This document shows, piece after piece, positions 33,361 to 45,476 of a stretch of 64,000 bases of DNA. The stretch's first letter is position 1. Every line of letters starts with the position of its first letter. The DNA is taken from the NCBI GenBank assembly GCA_022457065.1, contig JAJGBQ010000003.1, positions 3,720,001 to 3,784,000 on the forward strand, in the 5' to 3' direction. The notes beneath the pieces are model-generated. The model made no database searches. It saw only the letters and a program-made list of their open reading frames with translations, and was not told where the DNA came from. This DNA comes from Curvularia sp. ZM96 (Eukaryota > Ascomycota > Dothideomycetes > Pleosporales > Pleosporaceae). Both the position numbers and the translations under genes were made by a program.

Positions 33361-34492
33361 GATGGATCTTATCAATTCGAGAGACAATTTGGGTCTCAAC
33401 GTCTTACTAGGGTTGACAGGTATCGTGTAAGACAGTGTTGGTCTGTAGGGTTTTAATCGGGTGCACGCAGCGCAATGCGCGTCGGCTGCTTTAGGGGACC
33501 GGGCCGGCTTTTGACAGCTTTGGTAGGTTCACAGTTGATGCTGTTGACTGCCGATGTGGGTCAGGCGGACCGATCCTATACGAATCGCATTTAGCGTTTT
33601 GTGCGAGGAAAAAGGTTGGGAGATAAGACTGCAGAGAGCCAACAATAGGGTTTCGCAGCTTGTTGGGTCTGTGGTGAACTTGACGGCACGATAGAATGGT
33701 TTTGTTGAGAAGTTGCAGTAAAAACGTGCGCTCAGGACTTCTTCAACTTGATCGGATGGGATACGCATTTATTTGACGGGTTCCTAGTAAGTGTATGCTT
33801 CAAAGACTGCGTTGCAGAATCAAGATACAGATTCATCAGCAAACGCACTTCCGTTGGCATATTGTTACATACATACCAGCTCAACACTTACAAAGCCAAG
33901 GGCATGGTTGTTTCTCTGATTTAGAAGGACGCATTACTTTGAACGTTTTTAAATGAACGAGAATATCGTACTCATGGATGTCACAAGCATCTTTTTGCAT
34001 ATGGTAATGGTGGCATGATTGCTCGCGCAAAAGACTGCCCAAGCACCTCTGGCTCTCACACCGACAATGCAGATGGTAACTGTTCGAGACTTTGCTCTCT
34101 TCAATTCTATCAAAATATATTTGTTCGATACCAAATATGTAGCCTTTGGAAACTGTTAGGTATTGTTACTCCTACGCAGCCTCTGTTGTACAAGGAATTT
34201 TTCCATCGATTTGATCCGCAATTATCCATGCTTTAACACTGTAAGTCTCTTTTACCATAAGTGATATCAAGACGTCTATCACATCCTAGGTCTAGACACT
34301 CGAGCATATCTGAATTGGTTCTGTGGCTGGGAAGCCGCTCTTGAGTATACATTCACATCAGCAAATAGCGTTCCTTGTTGCCCAATATTGATGTAAGAAG
34401 TAAGTATATAGATAAGTGCTATTTACATGTTCTACCCGGGCCCTGCACCAGCTTCCCTAACATCTGAGTGCCCGATCGACACGTAGCTATAC
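33361..34492. other. Intergenic with operator-like site
   Basis: Promoter of the second DAO oxidase and 3' end of the UNC93-like transporter. Apart from the CCGG-N-CCGG site at 33499-33507 nothing is recognised; the middle is AT-rich. Confidence 0.6.
33499..33507. promoter_or_regulatory. CCGG-N-CCGG operator-like site 3
   Basis: Reads CCGGGCCGG, 139 bases before the second DAO oxidase ATG. Confidence 0.6.
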
Positions 34493-36294
34493 TCATTTAG
34501 TTTTCGTTGGCTCCAACTCCTCGAACACAAAGTCAATCTTATCATCGTCATCCTCAGGATTAGTAAGTCTCCTGGGACCCCTTGGCATCTTGTTGATGAG
34601 CATGGACATAGTGGGTATGGTGAGAACCAAAACGGCGACATTGATGTAGAGTGGAATAGCGTGGTCGATCTGTTTTGCTGAGCTCAGGCCGTAGGAGACT
34701 GCTTGACCCGCAACTTCGAAAGCACGGAACACACCACCGGATCGCGAAGCATCCGTGACTTCGTCTGAAAATGTGCTGAGAATCCAGTAAAGTGTAAGCT
34801 GGGTCCAGTATCCGGAGACAAAGATAGTAAGGTATGGGAAGTATGCTCGGAACCATCGGAGAGATTCACTGTGGGAGTTAGTGTCGTTCCTCAGAAGCGA
34901 TGTGGCAGCTTACAGCCTGTAATCCAGGGCTATCTTCTGTGGCAGGATATGGTACTCAAGCGCGACCCAAATGAAACAAGCCACTTGTGGTATTCCCCAT
35001 ACTGCCATTGCAACCCACGCTCGAGTCCGCTGGGGCCAGCGAGTCAAATCAAGAAGCTTTCCGAATATTATCACAGACGGAATGGTGAGAACAGCTACAC
35101 ACATTAATATGCGAAAAAGAAGACGCGATATAGGTCATACGTACGAACTAGTAAAGAGGAGAGGGCGCGGGCGCGGACTGAAAAGTGAAGCGACAGATAA
35201 GTGCCTAGAACTCCTCCATAGAAGAAGGAGTAGAATGCGGGGACGAAAATCAGCCACGTCTGATGGATGATTAGCCCAGAAACTGTGATACGAGCAAGCG
35301 TTGCATACCTTTGGGGTGCTCAGGTAGGCTCCTAGAGTCTTGATTTCTTTCCACCACGAGACGGGTTCAGCAAGGCTTGGTTTGGTACCATCTGTACGGC
35401 GAACTTTGGCAGTTGGGGATAGCAAAAGAGCCCACACTAGGCCGGTGCATTCTAGTGATTGTTAGCATGATCACTATACATCCTCAAGTTTGGTCATACC
35501 AAGACCAACAAAGATGAGATAGGTCGCCCACACAACACCTCCGCCCTTCGACTCGTTATGATTGTTTGAAAAATTGATTGCACCTCCAATCACACTACCG
35601 CTGCTTCGCATGGCAGACCAGATGCCTATTCTCCATTAGCGACAAGCAAATATATGTAGCAAGTAAAGTCCTTGCATACCAAGATAGAATCCTCGATCTT
35701 CAGGGTGTGGGTAGGTAAGCATGGCTGTAGTTTCTCCAACATAGAGGAAACCAGATGCTACACCTTTGATGATCTGGTAGCGTAAGCCAACGTCTCATAG
35801 CGGCTGGGTCTCGAACATACACTGGCAGTCAGGAGATATGCATCGTTCTTGAATCTTGCGTTGACGTAGTAGGCAGATCCGTGGAGCGGCATGGCTACAG
35901 CTGCAATTAAGCAAGACCACTTGATACCAATCTTGTTGATGATAGGACCGCCGAAGATCGTACTGAAGAAGCTCATGGCATAGCTCAATGCCTGTGCGAG
36001 GTTTGCAAGCCATGGTGTCGACAACCCACCACCACCTAGATTAGTGATGGCATCGGACATGGCAGGGCCGACCAGCGACAGTCTGTGTGATAATTTAGTT
36101 AGCCATTCCGCCAAAAGACAAACCGATACTTACGCTCCAAACAGGATCATCTGGAACAGGACGCCTCGATAGAATGTCATCCATTTGGACTGTGGTTGTT
36201 GTGGCTCCTCCACAGTGCCCACACCGACCTGGGTAGACCCACCGTACATAGCGGCGGGATCTAGTTCGTTGTCTTTGTTCGTTGGTGCAGCCAT
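34493..36294 (-). CDS. UNC93-like MFS transporter
   Basis: Polytopic membrane protein of 485 residues in eight exons: 36294-36134, 36082-35821, 35773-35680, 35625-35500, 35451-35309, 35259-35145, 35094-34914 and 34868-34493. The fungal UNC93/MFS pattern is clear: VLFQMILFGALSLVGPAMSD, GPIINKIGIKWS, then GFLYVGETTAM and EDRGFYLGIWSAMRSSGSVIGG. About eleven to twelve hydrophobic segments can be counted. The C-terminus is acidic and cytosolic. In fungi such genes often lie in catabolic or secondary metabolite clusters and are thought to move small molecules across membranes; the ligand is unknown. CCGGTCCGG lies 117 bases upstream, which ties it to the amine cluster. Confidence 0.85.
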
Positions 36295-37308
36295 GGCCTC
36301 TTGCCTGCCAAGGTGATTAAGGGATCGGGCAATGACTTATAGTCAACAAGCACCCTTCTACCAAGGTCCACTCTGGTTCCGGTTTCGTGGGGTACCCCGC
36401 GTTTCATACGCCGGTCCGGTTGTAGCGAGCACTAATCTCCGCCGGCAGAAGCCACTGATACGACTAGAATCGGTCCGCAGCTTCTAATGCATGCTGCTAG
36501 ACTAGGACTATCCATGCAAACGACTTAGTGAGCCTATCGCTGAGCCCGCGGGGGTTGCTCTCGGTCAATAACTATCTTTTTATTGGGTCTCTTTATCTGC
36601 GCCACTACCGTGCCGCTTGTTATCAGCTGAGACTGCTGTCGGTAGTCGATTGATGCATTATCAGGATATGGAAGCTAAGAGACGGTTTTTACACTGCGAT
36701 AGCGTCGGACACAAGTATCCTATCGGTCTCTTTTCTCGATGCAGGACTTGAATAGCAGGACGGCGACAGATGCAAGTAGAGCACTCATGTTTCTAAGCCA
36801 GAAAAGAGAATCCAGTCAAATCTAGCATAGAGTTCGTTGTCGGCTCGGCTACTTTGTGTTTACAGGACCCAGGGGCCAGGTCTATCTGTACCGTATTATT
36901 AGGGGTTAGGGGTGAAACCCTATCAAGCAGAACGGCCTAGAACAACCGCGCCGCAGGGTAAAATTAGGGTAAGTAGCGCCGCACAGGGTTACGTCAGCGT
37001 CTCTGTGTATTGGTACGGCTCCATGTTCCAGCAACTGGTGTGTTTGATCCTCTTCAAGCAGTGGCCAGCCTAGAGTTGCAACTAATGCATGCTCTTAATT
37101 GTTTTTATTCTGCGACCTGCAAGCCTCCCGCTTCGCTTTTCCTCGGTAGGCGATTCCGTACCGCACTGACGATGCTTCTGCATCAACGCTAACGGGCCCC
37201 AATATGGACAAAAGTTTAATCTGGTGGAAGCGAGCACCGAGTCTGACGCGCCTGTGATGAAACAAGAAATGGACCGTGGCCGTGGCATTTGCTTGTGAAG
37301 TATTTTTG
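36295..37308. other. Intergenic, cluster border
   Basis: Promoter of the UNC93-like gene (with CCGGTCCGG at 36411-36419), then about 0.9 kb without recognisable genes up to the transposon. Confidence 0.6.
36411..36419. promoter_or_regulatory. CCGG-N-CCGG operator-like site 4
   Basis: Reads CCGGTCCGG, 117 bases before the transporter ATG; another CCGG lies at 36379-36382. Confidence 0.6.
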
Positions 37309-37310
37309 TA

Positions 37311-37340
37311 CGGAGGTGCCTTTCAAAAGTTCTGTCTGAC
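37311..37340 (+). repeat. Left terminal inverted repeat
   Basis: Matches the reverse complement of 38745-38774 except near the inner end. Confidence 0.9.
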
Positions 37341-37424
37341 GCTAATCTCGGCGCTTCGGTGCAACTCTTCTTGGCGCAACTCCCACCTCTAAGCTGAGCT
37401 GTTGATCAGTCGTAGGCATCTATC

Positions 37425-38735
37425 ATGGCTCCTAATACTGATTCTTACACCCGCGTCTTAATTGTAACGTTGAAGTCACCTCCTGTTGGCAAGTCAACGT
37501 CACAGATCTCAGAGCTAACTAGTGTCAATCCTCGTATAGTCGATCGCATCTACAGTAGAGCTATCGCTGCTGGCTTTAAGCCAAACGTCCTCCCTCTTAA
37601 GATCCTCCCACATCACGTTCAGGATGCCCCTCGCTCTGGTAGACCTGCCAAGAAGATAGAGGAGGTGAAGGAGCAGATATACCAACAAGTACGACGCGAT
37701 AGATATAGACGAGAGAAGAGCTACGCTGACGTTGCTAGTGGGCTCAGTCTCTAAGAAGTCGAAATCTCTGCCTCTACCGTCTGGAGAGTATTGAGAGAGG
37801 CAGGATACAAGAAGACCAAGCCAACGAGAAAGCCTAGGTTAACACAGGAGATAAGGAGTGCTCGTCTTAAGTGGGCGATCGACCATAGACACTAGACGTT
37901 AGAGGACTAGAAGAATGTTATCTAGACAGACGAGACGTCTATAGTGATCAACCACAGACGTGGGGGCTATAGGATCTGGAGAAAAGCAGACGAGAGAGTA
38001 GTCAAGAGCTGTATCCGTGAGAGGTAGAAGGGATACTCTAAGTTCATGTTCTGAGGCTGCTTCTCGTACGATAGAAAGGGTCCATGTCATATCTACCAGC
38101 CAGAGACAAAGGCAGAGAAAGAGGATGCTGCCCAGAAGATTAAGCAGCTGAACGCTAAGCTTGAGCCTCTGCGACGAGAGGAGTGGGAGCTGTCAGAGTC
38201 TATGAGAAGGATAGGGCTGCGTAATAAGCCTGGTAGGAAACCTCAGTAGAGATGGACAGAGAAGACAGGTAAGCTAGTGCGTAAGTCTAGCGGAGGTATA
38301 GACTAGTAGAGATATCAGACCTACGTTCTAATCCCAAAGCTAATTCCTTTTGCTAAAGAGTGTCTTCAAGATAGACCTCAGACTGTCGTAATAGAGGATA
38401 AGGCACCTAGCCACGCTCATCACTATCAGAACGTGATCTATAGCCTATATAACGTAGAGAGACTACTCTAGTGTGGCAACTCGCCAGACTATAACTGTAT
38501 TGAGCCATGCTAGTTCTATATAAAGAGAGAGACTACGAAGAAAGGAGCTCCGCAGTCAAGAGCAGAGGCAGTTAGAGTCTGGCAGAACTGCTGGAGAGAT
38601 CTCTCGCAACTGAAGATCTAAGCTTGGATTGAGCGGATTCTTGTTCACATCCAAAAGATAATTAAGCTACAAGGTGGCAATGAGTACATAGAGGGGAGAG
38701 ACAAGCCTCGGCTGAGGCGGCCGTACGCCGGCTGA
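37425..38735 (+). pseudogene. Tc1/mariner transposase with RIP stops
   Basis: Starts ATG (MAPNTDSYTRVLIV) and stays in one frame to a TGA at 38733, 437 codons, but about eleven in-frame stops interrupt it. Most are TAG and several fall where a tryptophan or glutamine is expected, for example just before TDETS and in the SPDYNCIEPC-W region. That is the mark of C:G to T:A change by RIP. The N-terminal helix-turn-helix, the STVWRVLREAGYK segment, TDETS (first catalytic Asp) and the VIEDKAPSHAH block can be followed. No net frameshift is present. Not functional as it stands. Confidence 0.88.
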
Positions 38736-38744
38736 ATTATTCTT

Positions 38745-38774
38745 GGCAGACAGAACTTTTGAAAGGCACCTCCG
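38745..38774 (-). repeat. Right terminal inverted repeat
   Basis: Partner of 37311-37340. Confidence 0.9.
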
Positions 38775-38776
38775 TA

Positions 38777-40050
38777 CATTGAACCCAACCGACCTCGCCA
38801 TCTCTTATCTTGCCTAGTGGGCTGACTGAAAAGGTAGAAACACATCGAGTTGCGCGTATATGAAATGGAAACGTTGTTCATGCTTATTTGCTAGTATACG
38901 CGAAAGAACTGCCGTACATCCATGGCATCAGGAGATTTTCACGTGCCGCGCTCTATCCTTGACCCAGTGTGGCGGCTATTCTGTTTCCATGAATTATCCC
39001 GTATCCTCACCATGTACTCCGTACTCCGTACGTGCGTCACCAAATCGAGATTCTTTTGCAGCACATTGTGTACCGGGATGCGAAGTTTGCGTTGTTATGT
39101 ACACTGATCGCACTGATAGCTGTCTAATTTTGCCCAAACTCGATTCATCGGTAGATTGTTCGATACCACGATGCGTTCTCGTTCCCATCACTGCTGAAAT
39201 TTATTTGACACAGAATATTCAATATATCGATATCTCCCAGTCATCCTGCTTCGTGAAATGATGTTAAGGAACCACAACGCGGTTCGTAGGCGAGCCGGTG
39301 TCAGAAAAGAGGCGCGTATCAAGGGGCTTCTCGGAAGTGATCCGTGATCGCCGAGGTGGGCCTGAGCGATACCAGTTCAGACATGGTGGTTGGTTGTGGC
39401 GTTGCTTGCACTATAGAAGCGCGGATTGCAACATGGAACAAGGCATTCGTCTTAGTACGCCTCAATGCTTAGGCACCAACGATAATTGCGAACGAATGCA
39501 GCGCGCTAAAGCTAACGACAACATCATAAAGCAGACCGAGAAGCCCACGATGCGTCATGACATGGATCTTGCCATTTATCTTGCCACACATCGGCCGAAG
39601 CATGCGCGCAAACTCAAGCACAGGAGCGCGGAAGTGCAAGTGGTAGCAGTTGCATTGACAGCGCAGGCACTGTGGTGTTTGGACGTGTCAGTCTCCGTAT
39701 CCTCCAAGGGTCTTGCATCGGTTCTCACAGACAATGGTTGCAAACGTCCTGGTCAACTTTTAAAGCGATTCGTCTGCAGCATCAATGAGCCCTTCGAACA
39801 ATCCAGACACAAACATAATGGAAGCAGGATTGTCTTGTATGCCGCTCAGGTACAGCGATCTTTGTGCAATGCGATGAAGCGCGCCCTGAGCCAAGGTTCG
39901 CGACAGTTAACTAATCAGCCTCAAGCATCGTATCCTAGATCAATGCATCCCCTGACAAATAGCGTCTGCCTCCACAGTCGGTATGCACAGACAACTGGTT
40001 CACGTTCGAAGCTCGACAAAGCTCTTGTTTCGGTAACGTAACGGAAAACC
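38777..40050. other. Intergenic, no accepted gene
   Basis: Contains an uninterrupted plus-strand frame (39298-40041; first ATG at 39433, 202 residues) with no domain, no hydrophobic pattern and odd composition. It is not called. Confidence 0.45.
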
Positions 40051-40251
40051 TCATGCCGCTTCCTTATCCTTGGGGACAACAAAACTGTAACCCGAGATCG
40101 AGTACTTGAATGTGCGCCGCACCCTCAAATACGCAGCGTCGTACCCGTCGTCTTCGATGATGTCTGGAATGACAGGAGCAAGATATCGAGGATCTGAAAC
40201 CGGAAGGCGTACTGCTTGCATGATCCAACATGACTCCCTCCCGTCTTTGAA
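40051..40251 (-). other. Coding-like segment, possible last exon or gene remnant
   Basis: A 66-residue frame runs from a TAG acceptor-like site to a stop (40053-40051). It reads FKDGRESCWIMQAVRLP, DPRYLAPVIPDIIEDDGYD and ends SGYSFVVPKDKEAA. The even mix of charged and aromatic residues looks like real protein rather than chance. I found no matching upstream exon in the 330 bases before the kelch gene, so it may be a broken gene. Family unknown. Confidence 0.3.
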
Positions 40252-40581
40252 CTAGTAGGCGTTGTCGATCCTGGATCCACAGAACAGGGTGGCAGCAACA
40301 TGTCGGGTATTGATGACTGATATGACACGTCGATTCAATGGTGGATCGAAGTGGGTGAGTGTAGTAAGGCAATGGGAAATCTATCCACATGCGTCGTTAG
40401 GTATTCCTCTCGTTCGGTTCGTGATTGCAATTCTCACCCATCATCCTCATCGAATTTGGCTTGGGAGGTCCTTCCGACTCAGCAAGACGCTTTGTTGAGG
40501 AAACGATGTGCGCGTTCCTCCAGCTCGTTTTTTTCTTCTCAAAACACAAGGCGATTTCGTCCAGTGCTATTCCTTTGCGCT
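40252..40581. other. Intergenic, 3' of kelch-type gene
   Basis: 330 bases. Minus-strand frames continue here (one begins with an ATG that overlaps the kelch stop codon), but none could be joined convincingly to the segment at 40051-40251. Confidence 0.45.
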
Positions 40582-42921
40582 TCATTCACATTCCGTTTTC
40601 TCCTCGCCATTATCTTTCTCATCCTTACTCTTGGGCTCTACAGCGTTTTCTGCACTTTCGCTCTTTTGCTCCTCAGCGTCTTCTCCCTTCTCACTCTTCT
40701 TTCCTGCAGTGCTTTCTCCCTCCTCGATCTTCTGCTCTATGACCGTTTCTTCTCCATTAGTATTAGTATTAGCAGGTCTGGGTTGATCGCTTTGTTCATT
40801 ATTCGATGATACGGATGCACTCCTCCTCCTTTCCCGGCTTGGCCTTCTCAACCCAGGCACATATTCTGGCTGCACTGGTAAATCATCCCCAGGTGTCCTA
40901 ACGATAGGAACACCATGCAAAGCCCCGGGTGCCGTAGTCGTGCCTGACAATTCCGCTCCTCTTGGTGACGAATGGGGATCCGCCTCGACCGCCTGTCTGG
41001 GTGTCTCCAACTCCCTGATTTCATGGCCATAGAGCTCCGCGGGGCTGTTCTCGTTGATGGCATGAAGTTCGAATTTACTTTTCGGGAAATACGAGGCCTG
41101 GTCAGCTGGAGCAGAATTATCAGCAAGCTCATGGGGCCCGTGGCGTTTCTGGTGTCGGCGGTAGTAGAATGCGACGAGGGCGATGACAACGACTGCCCCG
41201 ACGCCGCCGCCGACGCCGCCGGCAATCGCTCCTGTATTGCTTTTGCTCTTAGAAGTTGGTGAGCCTGAACCGCTTCCCGACGGAGAATTTCCAGTTGAGG
41301 TGTTTCCAGATGGGGCGTTTTTGCTCCGTGTAGCGAAGACAGTTTTCAAGCCTTGATTAGTCCAGCCTAGGACGGGGTCCTTTACTGTAGCATTTCCGCT
41401 CTCATTTCCACCGGTCACATTGTGGAGTTTACGTGGAACTTGGAAATCCGGTGCGTCTGCAACGAAAACACTTCCCCATGTTAGAGCCGTTAAGTCCCAT
41501 ACCGCAACCCCTTTGAGTTCCCAATCACATTCGTTAAGAGGAGTGTTCCCGCCCACACTGATCATTTGACGTTTCCCCGCAATATGGCACTTGTGACCCC
41601 ATCTTGGTGACTCGCCACGCCGCCACAAATTCGTCCAGGTGAATGAAGGCAATGTCAGGACAAACATATCGTCATATGCCACGTTGGTAATGGGGTTGTA
41701 GCCTCCGTATAGGTAAATATGATGACTTGAGTTATCAGCCGATGATATGGCCACCGTACAGAAGTCTACACGCGGTGGCGGTAGGTCTCCCGTAGTGTTT
41801 TGCGAATACCATGTGCCACTGGTTTCAGGCTTTTGGAGGTAAGAGTCGATATCGAACACGTCGACCGTTCCGAAGTCAATCTGCTACAATGTGAGATGGG
41901 ATAGCAAACGCCTATTGCTTGGCTTACCAATGAACCTTGACTACTGTTTGCAAAGGTGCTGGTAAGGCTAGGCTGTATCTGCCCACCAAGCGCAACAAGC
42001 ACTCCCATAGCACCGACCGAACTGAGGTATTCCATAGTACCTGCCACCCGAGGTACACCATCTCTCAATCCGGATGTGGATATGTTCTTTCCCGATTGGG
42101 TCTCAAAGTCAAGAACAACCATGCCTTCTATAGGGGTGTAGGCGTCTAATGTCTTAAGGAATATGTCAGCTGTCTCGCCAGTGGAACCCCAATCAATTTG
42201 TCCATTCAGGTAGAATCCTAGACCTTGGTCTATCGCCTCGGCTGCTGCTCCGTGATTCGGCATCTGATCGGCGTCGTTCGGGTACTGTGCCCACGGATAT
42301 TGTGCTCCATAGGTATATGACCACGTGTAAAATTGTTTCTTCGGCCACATAAATGTTTCAAAAGACATATTGCCCATATAAGTCGTACCGCCATACACAT
42401 ACACATTTGGCTCATCAAGGGGGCCATGGAACATGTGACCACGGATAAGGCTGGGTGGCTCCGTACCCGTGTTTGGATTTTTTGCATTGTCACCTTTGGC
42501 TTGAGCATCAATCTTCATTGAATCTGAGACCTTCCAGTCCCAGGTAACGTTGAGAGGGATGGTAATCATCCAGCTGTTTATGCCAAGGAAGAAGCTTGGG
42601 ACACCTGTTACGTTCCATTTTTGCAACCCGCTATCGATGTACAGGATATCATTCTTGACGACCGACTGTGACCCTGTTGTTGATATATGTTAGCAACAAC
42701 CGAAATCCGAGTAAGTCCTTCGTTGTTCGACAAAGGGCCGATCAGAATTGCAATGAACAGCGCCACTTACACCATCGTTGGCAGAAGTTGGTTACAGGAT
42801 TGAGAGTAAACTTGTCTGGAGTCTGTGCGCGCACCGTATGTGGAGTGTAGACGCTGCTAAGGAGAAGACATAGGAGACCCGCTTGTATGGACTGGAACAG
42901 TCTTGAGATCAAAAGGGCCAT
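40582..42921 (-). CDS. Kelch-repeat protein with signal peptide and one membrane helix
   Basis: About 732 residues, exons 42921-42771, 42673-41928 and 41883-40582. A signal peptide (LLCLLLSSVY...VRA) is followed by a beta-propeller of kelch type: FCQRWWSQSVVKNDILYIDSG, NVYVYGGTTYMGN, MGVLVALGGQ, IYLYGGYNPITNVAYDD and ISVGGNTPLNECDW. Then comes a Ser/Gly linker, a transmembrane helix (GAIAGGVGGGVGAVVVIALV) and a long cytosolic tail ending in E/K-rich low complexity. This is a common ascomycete cell-surface architecture of unproven role. The last acceptor is a TAGCAG tandem, so proteins with or without one Gln are both possible. Confidence 0.85.
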
Positions 42922-45476
42922 GTCATTTGAGCGTGCCGTGAATGCCCAGCAGAGTTGACGAGGCTGCAAAGTCAGCCTGGACAATCGGGCACGACCCACA
43001 GGAGCAAGGCGACGTATATGTACGGTGCTTCGTAAGCGCAGTGTCTTGGAGCGGCGCAAAGCTTTTCTTGTTGCGGAGAATCCGGCAGATCTCGCCTATT
43101 TAGCGGAAGAAATCGGTCGTGTTCGTGAGCAGCTGCAGTCAACACTAGCACCTTGCCAAGGTATGAGGGCTCATCGACGAATGTCAGTTTCGAAAGTTGT
43201 ATGCGAAAGGACGGGCAGTGACCGGTGTCAGTGGAAATGACATCGCCAGCACACCCTCTTTCATATCTGGTAAGCCCCAAAAGTGGCTGGAAATATTTCC
43301 TGCATGGGTGTCTGCCACAATGTGGATGATGGAGAAGGGAACCCTGGACGGAGTGGGCCGCCTAACCGGGGTAACCGAGGCGTTATCCTTAGCAAATCTC
43401 CATCAGAACACCGGAGAATTGTGTTATTGGGGCATCTTGGGATTTTATGCATAAGAGAGCCAGCGAAAAGCTTGGATTTTGTGACAGCGGCGCTGGATGA
43501 ACCATGCAGAACATGACAAAGTGAGACCATTGGGTAGAGAGACTTTCCATTTTGGGCCGAAAGGGCAAAGGTAAGCAGCATCTTGATTAGTCACATGCAA
43601 TCTTTGTTGCGATCCATTGGTCCCTCGGGCCGACGATGCCTGTCTAGGTACGTGCTGTCCGTTCAGCTTTGTTTGCTTTTCCTGCGTGCAGCTACTTTTG
43701 GAAAGGTTCTATATTCCGGACCAGGAACGAGCCGTAGGTAACAGCGTACTGCTGTCTGTCGGTACTCGAGAAGATGGGGGCATGCGGAATACGCAAGATA
43801 GCCCATGGGATGAACAACTTGGTCGCGGTCTTCGCTCAGGGTCCAGGCGCATTGACGTGGCAACTAGTCTCCTGGTGGTGGAGCGCCTAACGGCCCCTTA
43901 CCCAAATATGGAGCCGCCTGGACACTGGAAAATTATCTGCAGTGATTTTGGACCTGCTCGCAAACCTGGCTGAATTCAACGCCCAGTAGCTCTTCGCTTA
44001 TATACTGGAGCGGCTTCGCCAGGTGTGCTTGGAAGACGACGAACTGTCCAGGGGTTCATATGTTGCTAGAGAGTTTTTGACAGACTGGGATACGCCAGGT
44101 GTAGGGATCAAATGTTCCGCGGAGGTAAAACCTAGAGTCAGGTGTCGCTGGATCTCGAAGCTCCAGCGCGTCAAGCATAGTTTGGAGAGCGCAATGATTG
44201 CCATCGCCAAGTGCATTGTTGTTACTTAACTGGACCGCCCGCTACTTCAGGGATGCAGCTTGGTGTGGTTGTCGGCGCAAGCCCGAAAATCTGGCTACTA
44301 ACCGTGGCCTCAGGGGCGGAGCTGTGCATCTAGGCAGGTTTATCGATCGCTGGCCAAAGTCACCCTGTACTCTAATCCAGATGTGCCAAACTCATGTCTG
44401 GTGATTGTGGCTTTCGAAGATCTCCCGGGGGAAATCAAGCCGAGCAGCAGCGCCATGGAGTATGCTGTTGCCTGATCACTGGACGCTAGCCTAGTTTGGA
44501 GTTCGATGGCGGTCAGCATGAATTTGCGTCCTAATAGAGAATGCATCTGACTCGCGATATCTTTGCGAATGATGATTGTCGATGCTATTGCGGTGAGGTC
44601 GTCGAGCCCCAAAATGCTGAGCGAGATCCAAGAAACTAAGGTGAGAGTCGTGACGTTGAGACAATGACTAGTCACGAACGGCTCTCGCACATGTTACGAT
44701 GATCTTTGGTGATGCATGGCGTATGGACGAGTGGAAAGCGAAATTACTAGGGATACAGACATGGTAATCACTACATTACTGCAAAATAGCGTTCCACGAC
44801 ATCCCTGATCTGGCATTCGTGATGTTCGTCAAGCGTTGAGCCGATCCAATACGATCAATCAACCGTCAGGTGCAACCTTCTTCTAATACTTTGCAGTGCA
44901 AGTGCAATAAGTAGATTGAAAACTACAACCAGGAAGACAAGACGGATTATCTGTTTCGCCGCTTAGATGGCATGCTCGCTTGGGTATCCTAGATTGCAGT
45001 GTCACAGATTCCCAGTGCCAAAAAAAACCCCCCACTACGTTTACGAACAGCCAAACAACACGTTCTCGACCGAATAGGTGTAGACTGACAAAAGAACTCC
45101 ATCCGTCGAATCCTGGGTAACTCTTAGCTTAAATTGAAGACCGATAATAATCATGGGTATCATGAGTTGATTGGACGTACACCTCCTCGGAGAACTTGGG
45201 TAGCTGTGCTGTGATTGGCCTGACGTAACGCTGCCATCATCCTCATCGCATCTTTACCACTATCCCATCCTACATCACCACTTGGCCATCCAACGTGGTT
45301 CGGAGATGATTCGATGCGATACGTCGTTGCATCACTGCCATGCAGTTGACATGGGCAAAATGGAGCCTTTCCAACGCAATGTCACAATTCACAAGATCGT
45401 CATCTTGACAGGCGTAGCTTCCTCCCCGCACATAGTACTTGCTTAAGTTTGAGCTCTCTCTCTTCCACAACGAACG
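42922..45476. other. Gene-poor interval
   Basis: 2.55 kb between kelch gene and catalase starts. A minus-strand frame at 44340-44690 (116 residues, Leu/Ile/Ser rich) and others nearby do not join into a recognisable protein. They may be decayed coding sequence. The last 200 bases are the catalase promoter. Confidence 0.45.

Larger units (their letters stand above)
37309..38776 (+). mobile_element. Tc1/mariner-type DNA transposon, RIP-inactivated
   Basis: About 1.47 kb bounded by TA target duplications. Terminal inverted repeats of 30 bases are nearly perfect: the left arm starts CGGAGGTGCCTTTCAAAAG at 37311 and its complement ends at 38774. A single transposase frame lies inside but is broken by many stops. 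Good TIRs with a ruined gene mean a fairly recent insertion that was then hit by RIP; it could still move if transposase came from elsewhere. Confidence 0.9.

Noticed and set aside
39298..40041. 247-residue plus-strand open frame right of the transposon
   Set aside because: Begins with GTG (first ATG at 39433), no family features; could be chance, although its length is notable.
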